Source: Amoebophrya sp. A120
Taxonomy: Eukaryota > Sar > Dinophyceae > Syndiniales > Amoebophryaceae
Assembly (NCBI GenBank): GCA_905178155.1
Contig: CAJINV010000007.1
Location: forward strand, 1 to 64,000
DNA: 64,000 bases
Direction of reading: 5' to 3'
Made by a program: the position numbers and the translations under genes. This document shows, in pieces, positions 1 to 11,200 of the stretch (positions within the stretch are counted from its first letter, which is position 1; each line of letters begins with the position of its first letter). The notes under the pieces are model-generated. The model had not been told where the DNA came from. It saw only the letters and a program-made list of their open reading frames with translations, and did no database searches.

Positions 1-700
1 ACCGCCCGCATCTGACTGGCAGTTTTGAAGCCTGCGGAGGGAATGCGTTTTTGCGCAATTTTTCATCTTTTTTCATTTTCTAAGTGGCCCGGGTGATCTG
101 GGCAAAATCCGACGATTGCTTCCGCCCACGTTATGAAGCAAATTTTTGCCATTTTTTTCCAACTTTTTCCAGTTACGAAGCGGCCCAAGGCTTCCGAACA
201 GGTCGCGGACCTGCTGCTCCAACGCAGCTGCCCAGCGGGCGGAGCAAAAAACAGTCCGTCTCTTTTTCAGATATCAAGTGGGCCAAACCGCAAAAATGCT
301 CTTTTTCACCTTCTCCCGCTTGGTTTCTGCCGTTTTTGCGACATTTTTGCCCTCCTGGCCATTTTCCCATCTGGTCCGCTTTTTTTCCCTTCTCCCGCTT
401 CATTTCTGGCCATTTCCCTGACCTTCACGCCTCCCGGCGGTTGCCCTATATGGTAACGGCAACTGCCTTCGCGTTCGCGCTGCGTTTGCTAAGCAATATC
501 GCAAGCGCGCAGAGCGCGCGCGCCGGCTTCGTGGGCCGGCGCGCGCTCTGCGCGCGCGCACGCATTTGGTTACCAGATAAAGTTTGTATTTCATGCATGA
601 CCAGCGGGAGGGGTGCGATTTGTGCTACACGGACAGGGCATTTCTCATCCGGAAGGTGCACCAGAAAGCCCTCTAAAAGTCTGCGATGCGAGGTCATGAG
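1..700. other. gene-poor stretch with GC-rich hairpin
   Basis: No convincing coding exon is visible. Several overlapping open frames on both strands are low-complexity (Phe/Pro/Ser-rich) and have no recognisable domain. The notable structure is a near-perfect GC-rich inverted repeat around 505-559. The kinase fragment to the right should have its next exon here, but none of the expected kinase motifs (HRD, DFG) is found. Confidence 0.5.
505..559. repeat. GC-rich inverted repeat, about 22-bp arms
   Basis: Two arms made of GCGCGC, AGAG, GCGCGC and CCGGC face each other across a six-base loop (TTCGTG). One arm has an extra GC dinucleotide. The sequence would form a very stable hairpin. Its role is unknown. 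Confidence 0.7.
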
Positions 701-740
701 TTTGAATTTGAATTACAGGCATCATGGGTCATGAGAAATA

Positions 741-794
741 TGCATGACAAATCTTGCATTCTTCCTGACCCAGAGATTTTTGCATGATTTGATA
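741..794. mobile_element. IE-A introner, one terminus only
   Basis: The right-hand end matches the IE-A terminus: CTGACCCAGAGATTTTTGCA running into TTTGATA, next to a GCATGACAAA motif. The matching left end was not found in the first 700 bases, so the element is incomplete or longer than usual. Confidence 0.6.
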
Positions 795-1497
795 GCATCA
801 CGATAAAGATGTTGAAGTGCTTGATTCCCGCTCCCGGCCCACACGTCCATACCCCACACTGTCGGATGAAATTTGGATGCTTCAGAACTGTCATCGCGTT
901 GATCTCCCGCTGCATGCGCACACATTCATTGTAGGTGTAATTTCTCTTGAATTCCATTCGCTTGACAGCAAACTTTTCCTGCACCTCGTACACCGTTCCG
1001 TATCCGCCCTCTCCCAGTTTTTTCAGCTTTTTCCCCAGTAGTCCTTCTGGTACCTCCAGGAGCTCCATGGACAAATTTCCATCTTTTGCATCCTTGTTGT
1101 GTACGTAAGCGCGATAAAGCTTCGTGTTCTCGCAGTCGTGATTTTTAGTGTCTCTCCCCCACGTTTCCGCGACCATCAACACACGCTGGCACTCGTCCTC
1201 ATCTTTACACTCGAAAGGAAAAATCGTGCCGGGATCCCGTGTATGCAGTGCAAAAAAGCGAGGCAGTGATTGTACTAGTGTAGTAATCCTAATCGTAATC
1301 CAATTGGATTTGCATGACAAAGTGGCGAAATCGGAAAACGAAATTTCTATATTATCGATGCCGATGCGGCTTAGGAACAAGGATATTTGTTTTTGATGCA
1401 TGACTCGTTGCAAATGGAAATGCGATTACTACCGGTAACAGCCAGATCCTTTCGCAATTGATATCGTGGGAGTGGCAGCTCTTCCCGCCCGGTCATG
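795..1497 (-). CDS. protein kinase, N-terminal lobe only (partial)
   Basis: Two exons encode the start of a eukaryotic protein kinase. A short first exon begins at an ATG in a good context (GCCACCATGA, 1497). A 222-bp IE-B element (1242-1463) follows. The second exon carries the glycine-rich loop (GEGGYGTVYEV), the beta-3 lysine (FAVKRM) and a helix-C glutamate (REIN). It ends in strand beta-5 (FNIFIVM), where an IE-A type terminus starts at 794. No catalytic loop or DFG exon is found in the remaining 700 bp, so the gene is either truncated or continues beyond the left edge of the window through a long intron. The family of kinase cannot be told from the N-lobe alone. Confidence 0.75.
1242..1463. 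mobile_element. IE-B-like introner in kinase fragment
   Basis: It begins GTATGCAGTGCAAAAAAGCG and ends in TTCGCAATTGATA, resembling the IE-B ends in degenerate form. It contains TGCATGAC motifs. It separates the first exon (MTGREELPLP) from the kinase exon and shifts the frame if retained. Confidence 0.6.
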
Positions 1498-3817
1498 GTG
1501 GCGTGGGCCTGCTGCGCAATAAATCTACTTCCTCCAAGGACTTCCACCAAAGCCGTTGTTCAAGGCGGAAGTGTTCTTCTAGAGAATGAGAAGTCGGAGG
1601 GAGAAGATTCTCTGAAGATCCTGATCATAGGAAGACGTGTGCACCATTTTCATGATGATCTCCGCACGATGTCATGTAAAGAGAAGGTGACTGTTGATCC
1701 TTGCGTGGCTAGAGCAGAAGCGAAGAGCTACAGGGACAGAAAGCTGCAACAGGCTCGCCGATCGGGAGAAGGACTCGCTGTTCCTGCTCGGTCAAGAAAG
1801 TTACTTGTTGTGTAGTTGTAGTGGATGTGTCGTTCTCGTGTGAACCGCTCGATTGTTCCCTGGTGGTCCTAGCTGTCTAGGTCTTGTTGATGTCGTCACC
1901 GTAGAAACAGACACGGGCAGGATCACGATCGGTCCTCTTTACTTTTTACTCGGGCGTCTTTTCGTATTCACGTCGGCGCTTAACAGTTCGTTGGCTGTAT
2001 TCGTACTAGGAGAGAAGGTAGAGACCTTCTAGCGAAGTAGACTGCCACCACGCAATGTAGTTTGATAAGCGCCGGCTTTACTCAGAAAATCTTCCAACAC
2101 GAATCTCGTCGCGAGACATCTTCTTCTTCACATGTTAGCGCCCAGTTTCCACCCGCCATGTGGTACCACCACCCTGATCCTCTACTTTCGTAACCATCGG
2201 AAGGTAGAAAAAGTTGTTCAGACTAACGATAACTACGACGCTGGTGCTTTATATATAAATGTTTTCTGTTTCGTCCTTGCGGAAGGTGTTGGTCTCGGTC
2301 GCTTTTGCTTTGCAAAAAGTTCTTGCCTGCTATGTGTCTATAATCGGAAAAACCTGTGGTTTTAGCGGTAGGATGTACCACCGACCTCTCTCCGTCTCTC
2401 ATAGATGTTATGGCGGAATCAATGGTGGGGCCAAGAAAAAAAAAGCTCTACACGAAGACAGACAAGGAAAACCGAAACAGAAGACCGAATGGTAGAAAGA
2501 CGTAGACACACGAAAACAAAAAAACAAATATAGAAATATCCTCTTCGTCGGCGTAGCGGTTATTTGCTGTGTTTCTCAGGAAAACTGCCCCCCCGCCATC
2601 AGGACATCTCACCCCCCTCTGCCGCCATCAGGACATCTCACCCGCCATCAGGACATCTCACCCCCCTCTGTTCAGCCTCAAACATAAGAGAGTTGCATTT
2701 CACTCGAAGTAGAACAACTGGCTCGTTGAAGGTCTTGTCGAGAACCGCGCTGCTGCTCAACAAAGTCAATATCTTTCATACTCACAGGAAAGTGATACAG
2801 TAGCTCTGTTCTTTCGAATCTGATCGTATACAGTGTCACATTTTTTTGGTCCTGCATCTACTTTTGGGAAAAAAATAAAGGCATAGCTGCGTGTGAGTTG
2901 TAAACGTAACTGCTCTATCACGTTTCCGCCTTCGCCAAAACCTTGTCGTGGTTACTTACGCAGCCTCGCAACAGTCCTGTGGCTTCTGGAGGTTATCGTT
3001 GTGGGCATATCAATAGACCTGTTTCTTTGTCGTTGCGCTTCGATGTCGATCGAATTGCCAGGACAAAAAATTGCGTTTTTCTCAGGAGGTTCGCACGTAC
3101 TCTATCTGTATGTCGAGCAGCTCTAGCTCTACTAGTAAAATAAACTTTGAGCGCATATGTTTTTCCGTTTGGTTTGAAAATTTGCAAAATCTGACGAAGA
3201 TGAAGGTAAAATATTTCGTTGCTGAAACGAGTTTCACAGGGTTGAGCTCGTTCCTTTATTTCGCCGAATGCAACATAGTGAGTGTAGGAAAGCTCTAATC
3301 GATAAAATTCACGTTGTAAACCCTGACTGTGGATGAACTAGTACTAGACAGACTTGCAGTTTTGCACTGAGCCATCAAGTGGACCCAGCTATTGCTATTG
3401 GTAGTTGTTTTCCAAGAGTCACTGTCATTCGATTTCTCAAAAAAGTAGCCTGGCTCTGGTCGTTGTTTGTACACGAATATATATTTCTTTTCCACGTTTT
3501 TTTTCCAGTACCTAGTTACACAAAGATTGGCATGAGCTACATTTACATCATCGACCACGCTTCTAGCGTTTGAATGATCTTCGAGTTGATCTTGAAAAAA
3601 GAGATAAATGCGAAGCAGCGACGTCGACCTACTTCACACCCCCATCTCTAGAAAATGAAATACTTACATCAAAAGCACAAACCTGATGCAACCCGAGGTT
3701 TCCGTTGCGCGTGATGATCGACAACTGAATCTAAAAACCACACTGATGAAAACTCAAACGACGAATATTTGTATTGGATGAAAGTTAGTAGTAAATGTAA
3801 AGAATGAGAAACGCCAG
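1498..3817. other. intergenic region without recognisable gene
   Basis: About 2.3 kb with only short open frames that lack domain-like composition. It contains AT-rich stretches and a small tandem repeat at 2587-2668. I see no tRNA, rRNA or introner-type termini here. Confidence 0.5.
2587..2668. repeat. short tandem repeat (GCCATCAGGACATCTCACCC)
   Basis: Three copies of a 20-base unit. Two are followed by a CCCTCTG spacer; the third copy directly abuts its neighbour. Variable spacer length suggests slippage. Confidence 0.8.
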
Positions 3818-5014
3818 CTAATCGAAAAGTGTGTCCCACTCGTCGATGTTAATCGAAAAGTGTGCACCTTCGGCCCTCACCTGGCGCACGTTGCTGTTTT
3901 CTTCAGCAAGATCTTGCACATCCCTTCTCCTCACTGCCATGAACTGCTGATGACCCCATCTTTTGTCTTCGATTTTGCTCAGTACCGAATCTCCCGACTT
4001 TTGCAGTTTCCCTCTCCAAACAGAGGTCCACATGTCCCTATTCCACTTCCGCAGGTCGTTCAGTTTCTCGTCGTTTTTGTCCTCACGGGTCACCAAATCG
4101 ATTTCGATTATTCCCTGCTGGTTCTCGGCCCGCCCCCCGTTCTGCTTATGGAAGCGTCAGGTTTGAAATCGTCAAAGTTGAAAAATTTGTGATGCATAAA
4201 ATCGATACCAGTTGGACGCCCAATTTCTAAGCGGTGCATGACAAATTTCGGCACCGTCAAAATCCAGTTTGTCATGCTTTTTAGCGAAAGAAGGCATCCT
4301 TTGTCATGCCACTTTAGCAGCTCCATCCCAAACCCGAAACAGGCTCACAATCGGCCTCACTTGCAATCCCTGCAAGACAGTCTTTTCGTGCCTTGTATTT
4401 TATGCATCACAGATTATTTCAACTTTGTTGATTTCAATCCTGACACGTCCATAATTCTCGACAAATTCGTATTCCTTTTTGTCGATAATGTCCGAGAGGA
4501 AGAGTTTCTTCATTTCCCCGTTCCCGGATCGGTAGATGAAGTAGTCCTCTTTCTTGTTGGGTTTGCGCGAAGCCAGTTCCTTCGAGGGAATACGACTGAT
4601 CTCCTTCACGACGTAGTCTCGGACCGGAGCGGCAGCAGAGGGACCAGCTGGAGCTGGTTGTGGTGGTGGTGGTGCAGCCGCTTTCGATAAAGAGTCTCCT
4701 GTGAGTTTGTCTTTGTTCATCTTCTGCTCTTCGTCTATCTTGCGCTTCTTGGCACTAGCGGTGCCGCCGAGGGCGAGAGGCTGCTCTTGCTTTCCCTCAT
4801 TCTGGTGTGATTTTGCAGTCACCTCCGCGGCTTTGTTTTTGCTGTTGTTCATGGCTGCAAGAACATTGTCGCTGCTACTTGCTGATAAAGCGGATCCAAC
4901 CGCTCCTGCCTGTTTGGAGGAAGAGTTTTTCTTGTTCTGCTCCTGTTGTTGTTTGTCCTCGGTACCGAAGGGACCTTCACCCGCGTCCGCTGGGTTTAGT
5001 TTTTGCTTCTTCAT
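3818..5014 (-). CDS. hypothetical lysine/glutamine-rich, probably nuclear protein
   Basis: Two exons. The first (5014 to about 4445) starts at ATG 5014. It encodes a low-complexity N-terminus (Gln/Asn/Ser/Ala-rich) with a KKRK basic cluster that looks like a nuclear localisation signal, then a Pro-rich stretch and a more ordered segment (YFIYRSGNGEMKKLFLSDII). The IE-C element at 4156-4444 interrupts it. The second exon (about 4155-3818) encodes a charged helical tail (KLNDLRKWNRDMWTSVWRGK) and ends WDTLFD-stop. I do not recognise a family. Its start lies only about 210 bp from the stop of the large kinase gene on the same strand. The intron has no GT-AG ends, so the join is approximate. Confidence 0.7.
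4156..4444. mobile_element. IE-C introner, copy 1
   Basis: Ends are GTCAGG and CCTGAC. Long inverted repeats follow inside: GAAATCGTCAAAGTTGAAAA with TTTGTGATGCATAAAA on one side and the complement on the other (TTTTATGCATCACAG, then TTTCAACTTTGTTGATTTC). Internal GTCATGC and GCATGAC motifs are present. It is about 289 bp long and lies inside a coding region. Confidence 0.85.
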
Positions 5015-5227
5015 CTTGTCGTGCTATGCAGCGCAAATCAAAATCTCTTGTCTGCGTCCGAATGTTATTTTTCGAGAGCAATACAGCAACACCTCCACCG
5101 AGATGTATTTAGAATTCTTTCCAAAACAGATCGAATCTCTACTACAAAAAATTCATGATAGCACCAGCGATCTATGGCGACCGTGGAGAAGAAAAGAATC
5201 GCAAAACCATCAAAACTTCCAAACTGT

Positions 5228-8200
5228 TCATCGAAAGGACGCAGACAAGCTCTCACTGCTTGTGGAAGATATTTTGTTCTTCAAAGCTTCAGCGTCGGTC
5301 CCAGAGGTTGCCTCGGGATTGCTCGTCAGGAGATTACTAGTGCCACGACTACTAGCTGCACCACTCGCGTTGTTGCTGTCAGAGAAGCCCTGCTGCGTCT
5401 TGCTTCCTGGTGGCCCGTCCTGGTGTTCTTGTTGTTGTGAATGCACGTAGATGTCGGCGTCGTTGAAGGTCACTCCCTTGTTCCGCTTTTTCATCTCACC
5501 GGATTGCCCTAGTAATCCACCGGCTGCGGTTTCTTGCACGCTGTTCTGGTTCGATTTCTTCCCCATGAACGGCACCTCCTTCTCTTTCGACGGCTTTAGT
5601 TTATTTATATTTTTTTTGTCGTCGACTAACAAATTCGAAGAGCCAGCTCCTGCTGCAGCTACACCGGCGCCCGGTAGAGTATTATGTTTTATTTGATGCT
5701 GGAGGAGGAGTCCGTCGGGGTCGAAGTCTTGCTGATCTTTGTTGCTCTCGTCGTGTTTGTGTCCCGGCCGCTTCAGAATCCCGGCGGGTGCTCCACCACC
5801 ACCTGGGTGTTCTTTATTGGAGACTTCAGCAAGGCCGGGCTTCTTCGACGAGAGATTGTTTTGCAGCGACGAGGAAGTTTTGTTTGCCAGGAGGTCTTTG
5901 TCATTGTTTTGCCTCAGGAGAGAGGAACCTCCAGCTGCAGCTATGTCGATAGCATTCCTGCTACTACCCGCTGCCGCGCTCGAGGAACTGCCCGCCACAC
6001 CGAAAATCGCGTTTCTCGGATTGATGGGATTGCGATGCGGTTGCTGCGAATTTGATTTCAGGTTGTCAGGGAAGTTGAAAAATCCACCAGCAGACATGTT
6101 GGAGGGGCTATTGAAAAATGCATGTTGATCCTGGTGACCACTTCTTCCCGCGCGGCGGCCACCCAGTGTTCCTCCATCCAAACTTTCGCAAAACGGCAAC
6201 AGGGCGTCGCAAAAAACGTCGGGGTCCCGGGTATCTATCGACAGGGTCTGGTGTTTTACCATCTCCGTCAGCCAGTTTTGACCGCACTGAACCATCAGGT
6301 CAGTGGCTTGGTCTTCGTCGCCCTCTGTCAGGTTACAGACTATGGCAGACTATCAAATGCAAATATGTCTCGGTCTGGAAGGTAGTTCTGAGACTTGTCA
6401 TGCACGTTTTGCATGAGTCATGATCTTGTAATCCACGCCACAGCATCAGAGTTTTTTGGAATGCTTCGTTCTTGATGCCTATTCGTTCCGCATGACAACT
6501 CCCCTCTCCGCGTAGCAAAAATTGCACTCCCTTTGCTTCTCATGCAATACAGATTGATTTTTTGGGAAACCACATGTAGCATCACAAGTTGCTTTCTCCC
6601 AGACCCAGACACATTTGCATTTGATATGGACCACAGGTCGTCGAACTCTCGGCTTAAATTCTCCTTCGGCGCTTATGGCTCTGTCAGGATCGAAATCGAC
6701 AAAGTTGTTGAAATGATTTGCCACGCATAAAACGGATGCTATTTGTAACCCAGTTTTCAAGTGACGCATAACAAATCTGGGCACAACCGCAATTCAGTTT
6801 GTCATGCTGTTTTGGTAAGGAAGACGCCTTTTGTCATGCTACTTTAGCAGCTCAGTTTCTATCCCTCAAAAGGCTTACTTACATGCCTTCTTTGCCTATT
6901 CTGCAAGGCACGCAGGCTGTGGGCTGCATTGCTTTTATGCGTGGCAAATCCCTTCAACTTTGTCGATTTCGATCCCGACACATCCATAGCGCTTTCCAGT
7001 AGTCAAAACGGAAGTCCGGGGCAAACCAGGGCTTGCTTTCGTCTTCGATTATCGTATCCACGTCCACCTGCCGTGACCGCGGCTGGATGTCCGCCACAAA
7101 ACCCACATCATCCTGCTCGCGCATCGTGATGTTCGACTCTAAAAAATGTCCGCCATCGAAGTCGCGGAACTGCTCTTGCGAGGAAACGGGATTGAAACCG
7201 CTGCGGAATTTGTACAGCGTAGCCAGTTCGTTCGCACAGTCGGACAGCGGCAGCCGTGGCTCCGACGTGATTTGCACCTTCTGCCCGATCATCAAGTGCA
7301 AAAATGTCTGGGTCTGGAAGATTGCCAGGTTTGTCATGCATATTTTGTATGAGAATGATGCATGATGCCTGTAATGCATGATCTAGCAACACAGATTTTC
7401 AGAGGGCTTCCTAACGTCACTTATTTCCGCATGAGAAATGCCCTCTCCGCGTAACGCAAACTGGACTCCTATGTTGCTGGTCATGCAATACAGATTTTTT
7501 TGGAATCGAAAGACAGCATCACAAGTTGCAAACTTCAAGACCCAGACATATTTGGAATGCATACCGATCGCCGCGCCGACATTTGGGCAGGACACGTCCG
7601 GGAGCGCGCCGTTGCAGTGGTTGGCAAAACAGTCCAGATTGTGTATGGGGCCCATTGCCTGGAAAAACGCAGCGTGGGAGTACTTTTCGATTTCGACGTA
7701 CTTTTTTGGAACCAGGACACCACCGTGATGTTCCACGAGATTTTTTCCGTCGTCTGCATCATCGCCGTGAGAGCCGCCGTCGTCATCCTCCTGCCGAAGT
7801 AGTTTTTCCTGTTTATTTTTCCCGGCAGTGTTCTTGTTCGTCTTCGATTTTTCTTCCTTTTCGTCAGCGACCTTGATGTCCTGCTGCTTTTCGATTTCAT
7901 TTTCTGACTTTAGCAAATCATCCTCCTTGTCCTGGACTGCTACACCACCATGCTGCTTCGCCTTCGCCTCGGCCTCCTTTTTTTCCACTTCTTCCGCTTC
8001 CCGCAGTTTTTCTACTTCTTTTTTCTTCTCCTGTCTTATCCACAAGAAATTTACCGCCTACAACAACCTGGACGTGCTAATAGCGACGGTTGGAGTGCTG
8101 CATGACGAATCCTCATCGACGGCATTAGAAGTAACGGTGTCCTGCAGCTTTGTAAGTATTTCTATTTGCGTTCACATCAAAGCTTTTTGTCATGCGCTTT

Positions 8201-11200
8201 GTACGCTGTGGTGGCATAAGTGCGGTAAATTTGTGTTGCGTAGCCCTGGCGAGCATTATGTCCAGCATCTCGTCGATGCTGTAGATCCGGCGATCTCGTT
8301 ATCCACCCAGAAAGAAGAGCTAGCAGTAGCGCGCCATATTTGTGATGCGCACATCAAATTCTGCATTTGAAACTCAACAAAATCAGAAAGACTGTCTCGC
8401 ATGACACGGCAATTCGAATGCAGTAGACAATGCCCAGTACCTGGCGTCACTTTATTCTTTGATGTCCTCTACCTCAGGTTTAATAGTAGCAGAAGCAGGT
8501 GCGTAAGTTTGCACTTCTTTTGCATCACAGATATGATGCAGAGGACGCACGACTAGCTCTTTCTGTGAGATACCTTCCAGTTCAACTGGAGCATGCTCAA
8601 CGCGATCTCTGTCAAAGCCGCGTCTTGTCTCCTTGCTTTTTGCACCAATTCTTCTGCCTGCTCTGCAAACTGCTTGTAGTCCTCTTCTTGCTGTTTTTTG
8701 AACTCCTCTACCTCCTTTTCCAGTGCGTTTTCGAGTTTGTCACGCTTCTTGACCTGCTTGTTGTAATCGCTTTGAATTGTCTTGAGATCCTTTTCAAAGG
8801 TTTTCACCTTTTCCGCATCACTGATCTTCTTCCCCTTCACCTGCGCTGCCGTTATTTTCGCCGACAATTCTGCCAGCTTGCTCTGGTGGTCAAACATCTC
8901 AAGCTCTGCTAGCGCCAGGTTGTAGCTGTCGCGTGCGTCTGTAACTTTCTTCGGCTCGCATTCTTCTCCCGGTCCGGCCTTGACAATCGCGCGCAGCCCC
9001 AGCATCAGCAACCGCTCAAAGTCCGAATATCCCGTCTTGATCTCGTCCTCGACGCATTCCGCGAGCTTCGGTTTGCACACTTCCCGAATGAAGGACGAGT
9101 CCTGGCCGTCGCCACAAGGCGGCGCGGGGAGCGTGTCAACTTCGCAAAGCCATTCAAGGATGACCTGTCCGAAGGTATCCAGAAAAAAAACAACAATCCT
9201 CATCCATTTTTTGATTGCATGACAAGGAAGTACTGAAGTTTGGGCAGGTTTTGCATGACAAATACAAATAATTGGATGGGGATGGCTCTTGTTTTTTCTT
9301 GGATAGACCGACGGGAGATCGTAGTTGATGTTCAGCTGTAGTGCGTCCTAGCCAATCCTGTGCAAAAGCATCGCTCGACTGGTAGCCATCGCATATTTTT
9401 TCAAAAATGCTATAAGTCAAAGGTTTACATTTTGGTCATGTCAAGTGTTTTCATGCGGAAGCATCGCAATCGCTACGAGCTGCGCGGTACTTTTGCAGCT
9501 GATATGCCCGTCGCTCCGCTTGATGAAGTCCGAGCCTTCCCAGGGGAAGTAGTCCGCTGTCCCGGCCCCGGACCGCGGACTGTTACCGTCTTCGCCCGGA
9601 ACCCGCGCGACGCTGGTCGCCATGCCGAAGTCCCCAATGACTGCGGTCTATCCTCTGGAAAAGTATCGACGTAGCTAGCGGTGGTATCACTATTATTTCA
9701 ATATTAATACATGACAAAGTCCGTTTCTTTGTCTTTCATGTCTGAGACTGAGTCCTGTGTTTTAGCTTGACAAACTGCATCTCATTGTGGTCTACGTCCT
9801 ACGTCGATACTTCTGCAATGCATACGTCGGTGCAGTAGGCAAGTTGCTCCGGTCTGGTAGTCTTTTTCCACAATCCTCTCCGTGGTTGGATGAACGCGTT
9901 TTCCGCTTTGAAGTCTCGGTGTAGGATTCCGCAAAACCACTATCAAAGGCGAAAGTAGACGAGCTATCCGCGCACTGTCATGCTGTGATGTTCCAAATGA
10001 CCACGCACAACGAAGTTGTGTTTTCGACGTCTTCGAATGCTGCTTGCAAGAACGAGCTGGCCGAGGGAAAGAAAATGGACATGTTGAAGACTGCAGCAAA
10101 ATCAATACAAGCCCTCTTAATAAAGAACGTGATGAAACTACTTAACTCAGGTCGTGGGGATGGCTGCTGCAAGTTTCATCTCGATACCCGCAGGAATTTG
10201 AAACCATCGGAGATTCCGCCCAGCCAGTGTCTCCCGGTGAATTTGCCGAAGAAATCCAGCGCAAAAGTATTATCGCACACTGAGGATTTTTTACAGCTGG
10301 TGGTTGCCAGAACATTGATTACACTGTGCGCAGCAACAAACATGAAAGACGAGTTGTCATTCCATTCTCGTCCATCACAGACACAGAGACAGTCACAGCA
10401 CATGAATAGGCATAACCACAAGACCAAGAGCCTAAGCATTACAAATTCATATTTCATTTTTTCGTTCCTAATAAATTTGCAGTTATGCTGCAAAGAATAT
10501 TGCTCATGGTACTAATGGTAGTAGCGCAATACTTTTGCAATGGATAGACCCCAGTGCGGTTGAAGTCTCTCTTCCGGAGGTCGCCGATCATGAGTGGAAG
10601 TGCCATCCACAGGCAGAATTCGTACACGAGATCGTCTTCCGGCGGGTATTCGTCCGAATCGTTTTCCTCTTCATGCTCGGAGTTCGAGTCCAGCTACGTT
10701 GACTCGAACTTGGCCGCACCGCGCACAGTGCGCTTCCGATGGCTGGTCCACGCACCTAGTTTAAATTTGAGTGATTCCTCAAGTAGTACATCAACTTCAA
10801 CGAAGGACGCCACAGATACGTATGATGCTAGAACACCACATCAAATTGGATACTCAACCAACTAGAAGTTGTAAGTCATGCAGCAGTGGTAAGTACCGAG
10901 TAAGCGGATGATGTTCTTGTGCCGGATCCTTCTCGTATAGTCAATTTCAATCCCCAGCCTTTTGAAGTCCGAGGCGTCACCGAGTAGGTAATCGTTTTGC
11001 ACTTCGTCGTCGTCGTCATCATCATCATCATCATCGTCGCCGTCGTCATCACTACCGTATGCATGGCAAAAGTATCGTGTTCGCAGTACGAGTACAACTC
11101 CTCGCAATTATGCATGACATTTTTTTTGTCTCAGATCCAGGAGCACGACAAATTTCACTTGTCATGCTGAGCGAATTTGATGAAGTGAGCATATTCCTTT

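Noticed and set aside
84-734. 216-codon plus-strand frame
   Set aside because: Low-complexity Phe/Pro/Ser composition, overlaps equally open frames and a GC hairpin, and no domain is visible.
5228-8045. Separate gene downstream of the kinase
   Set aside because: The exon at about 7564-8030 has no in-frame ATG and begins after an ACAG acceptor, so it more likely continues the kinase gene; this is not proven.
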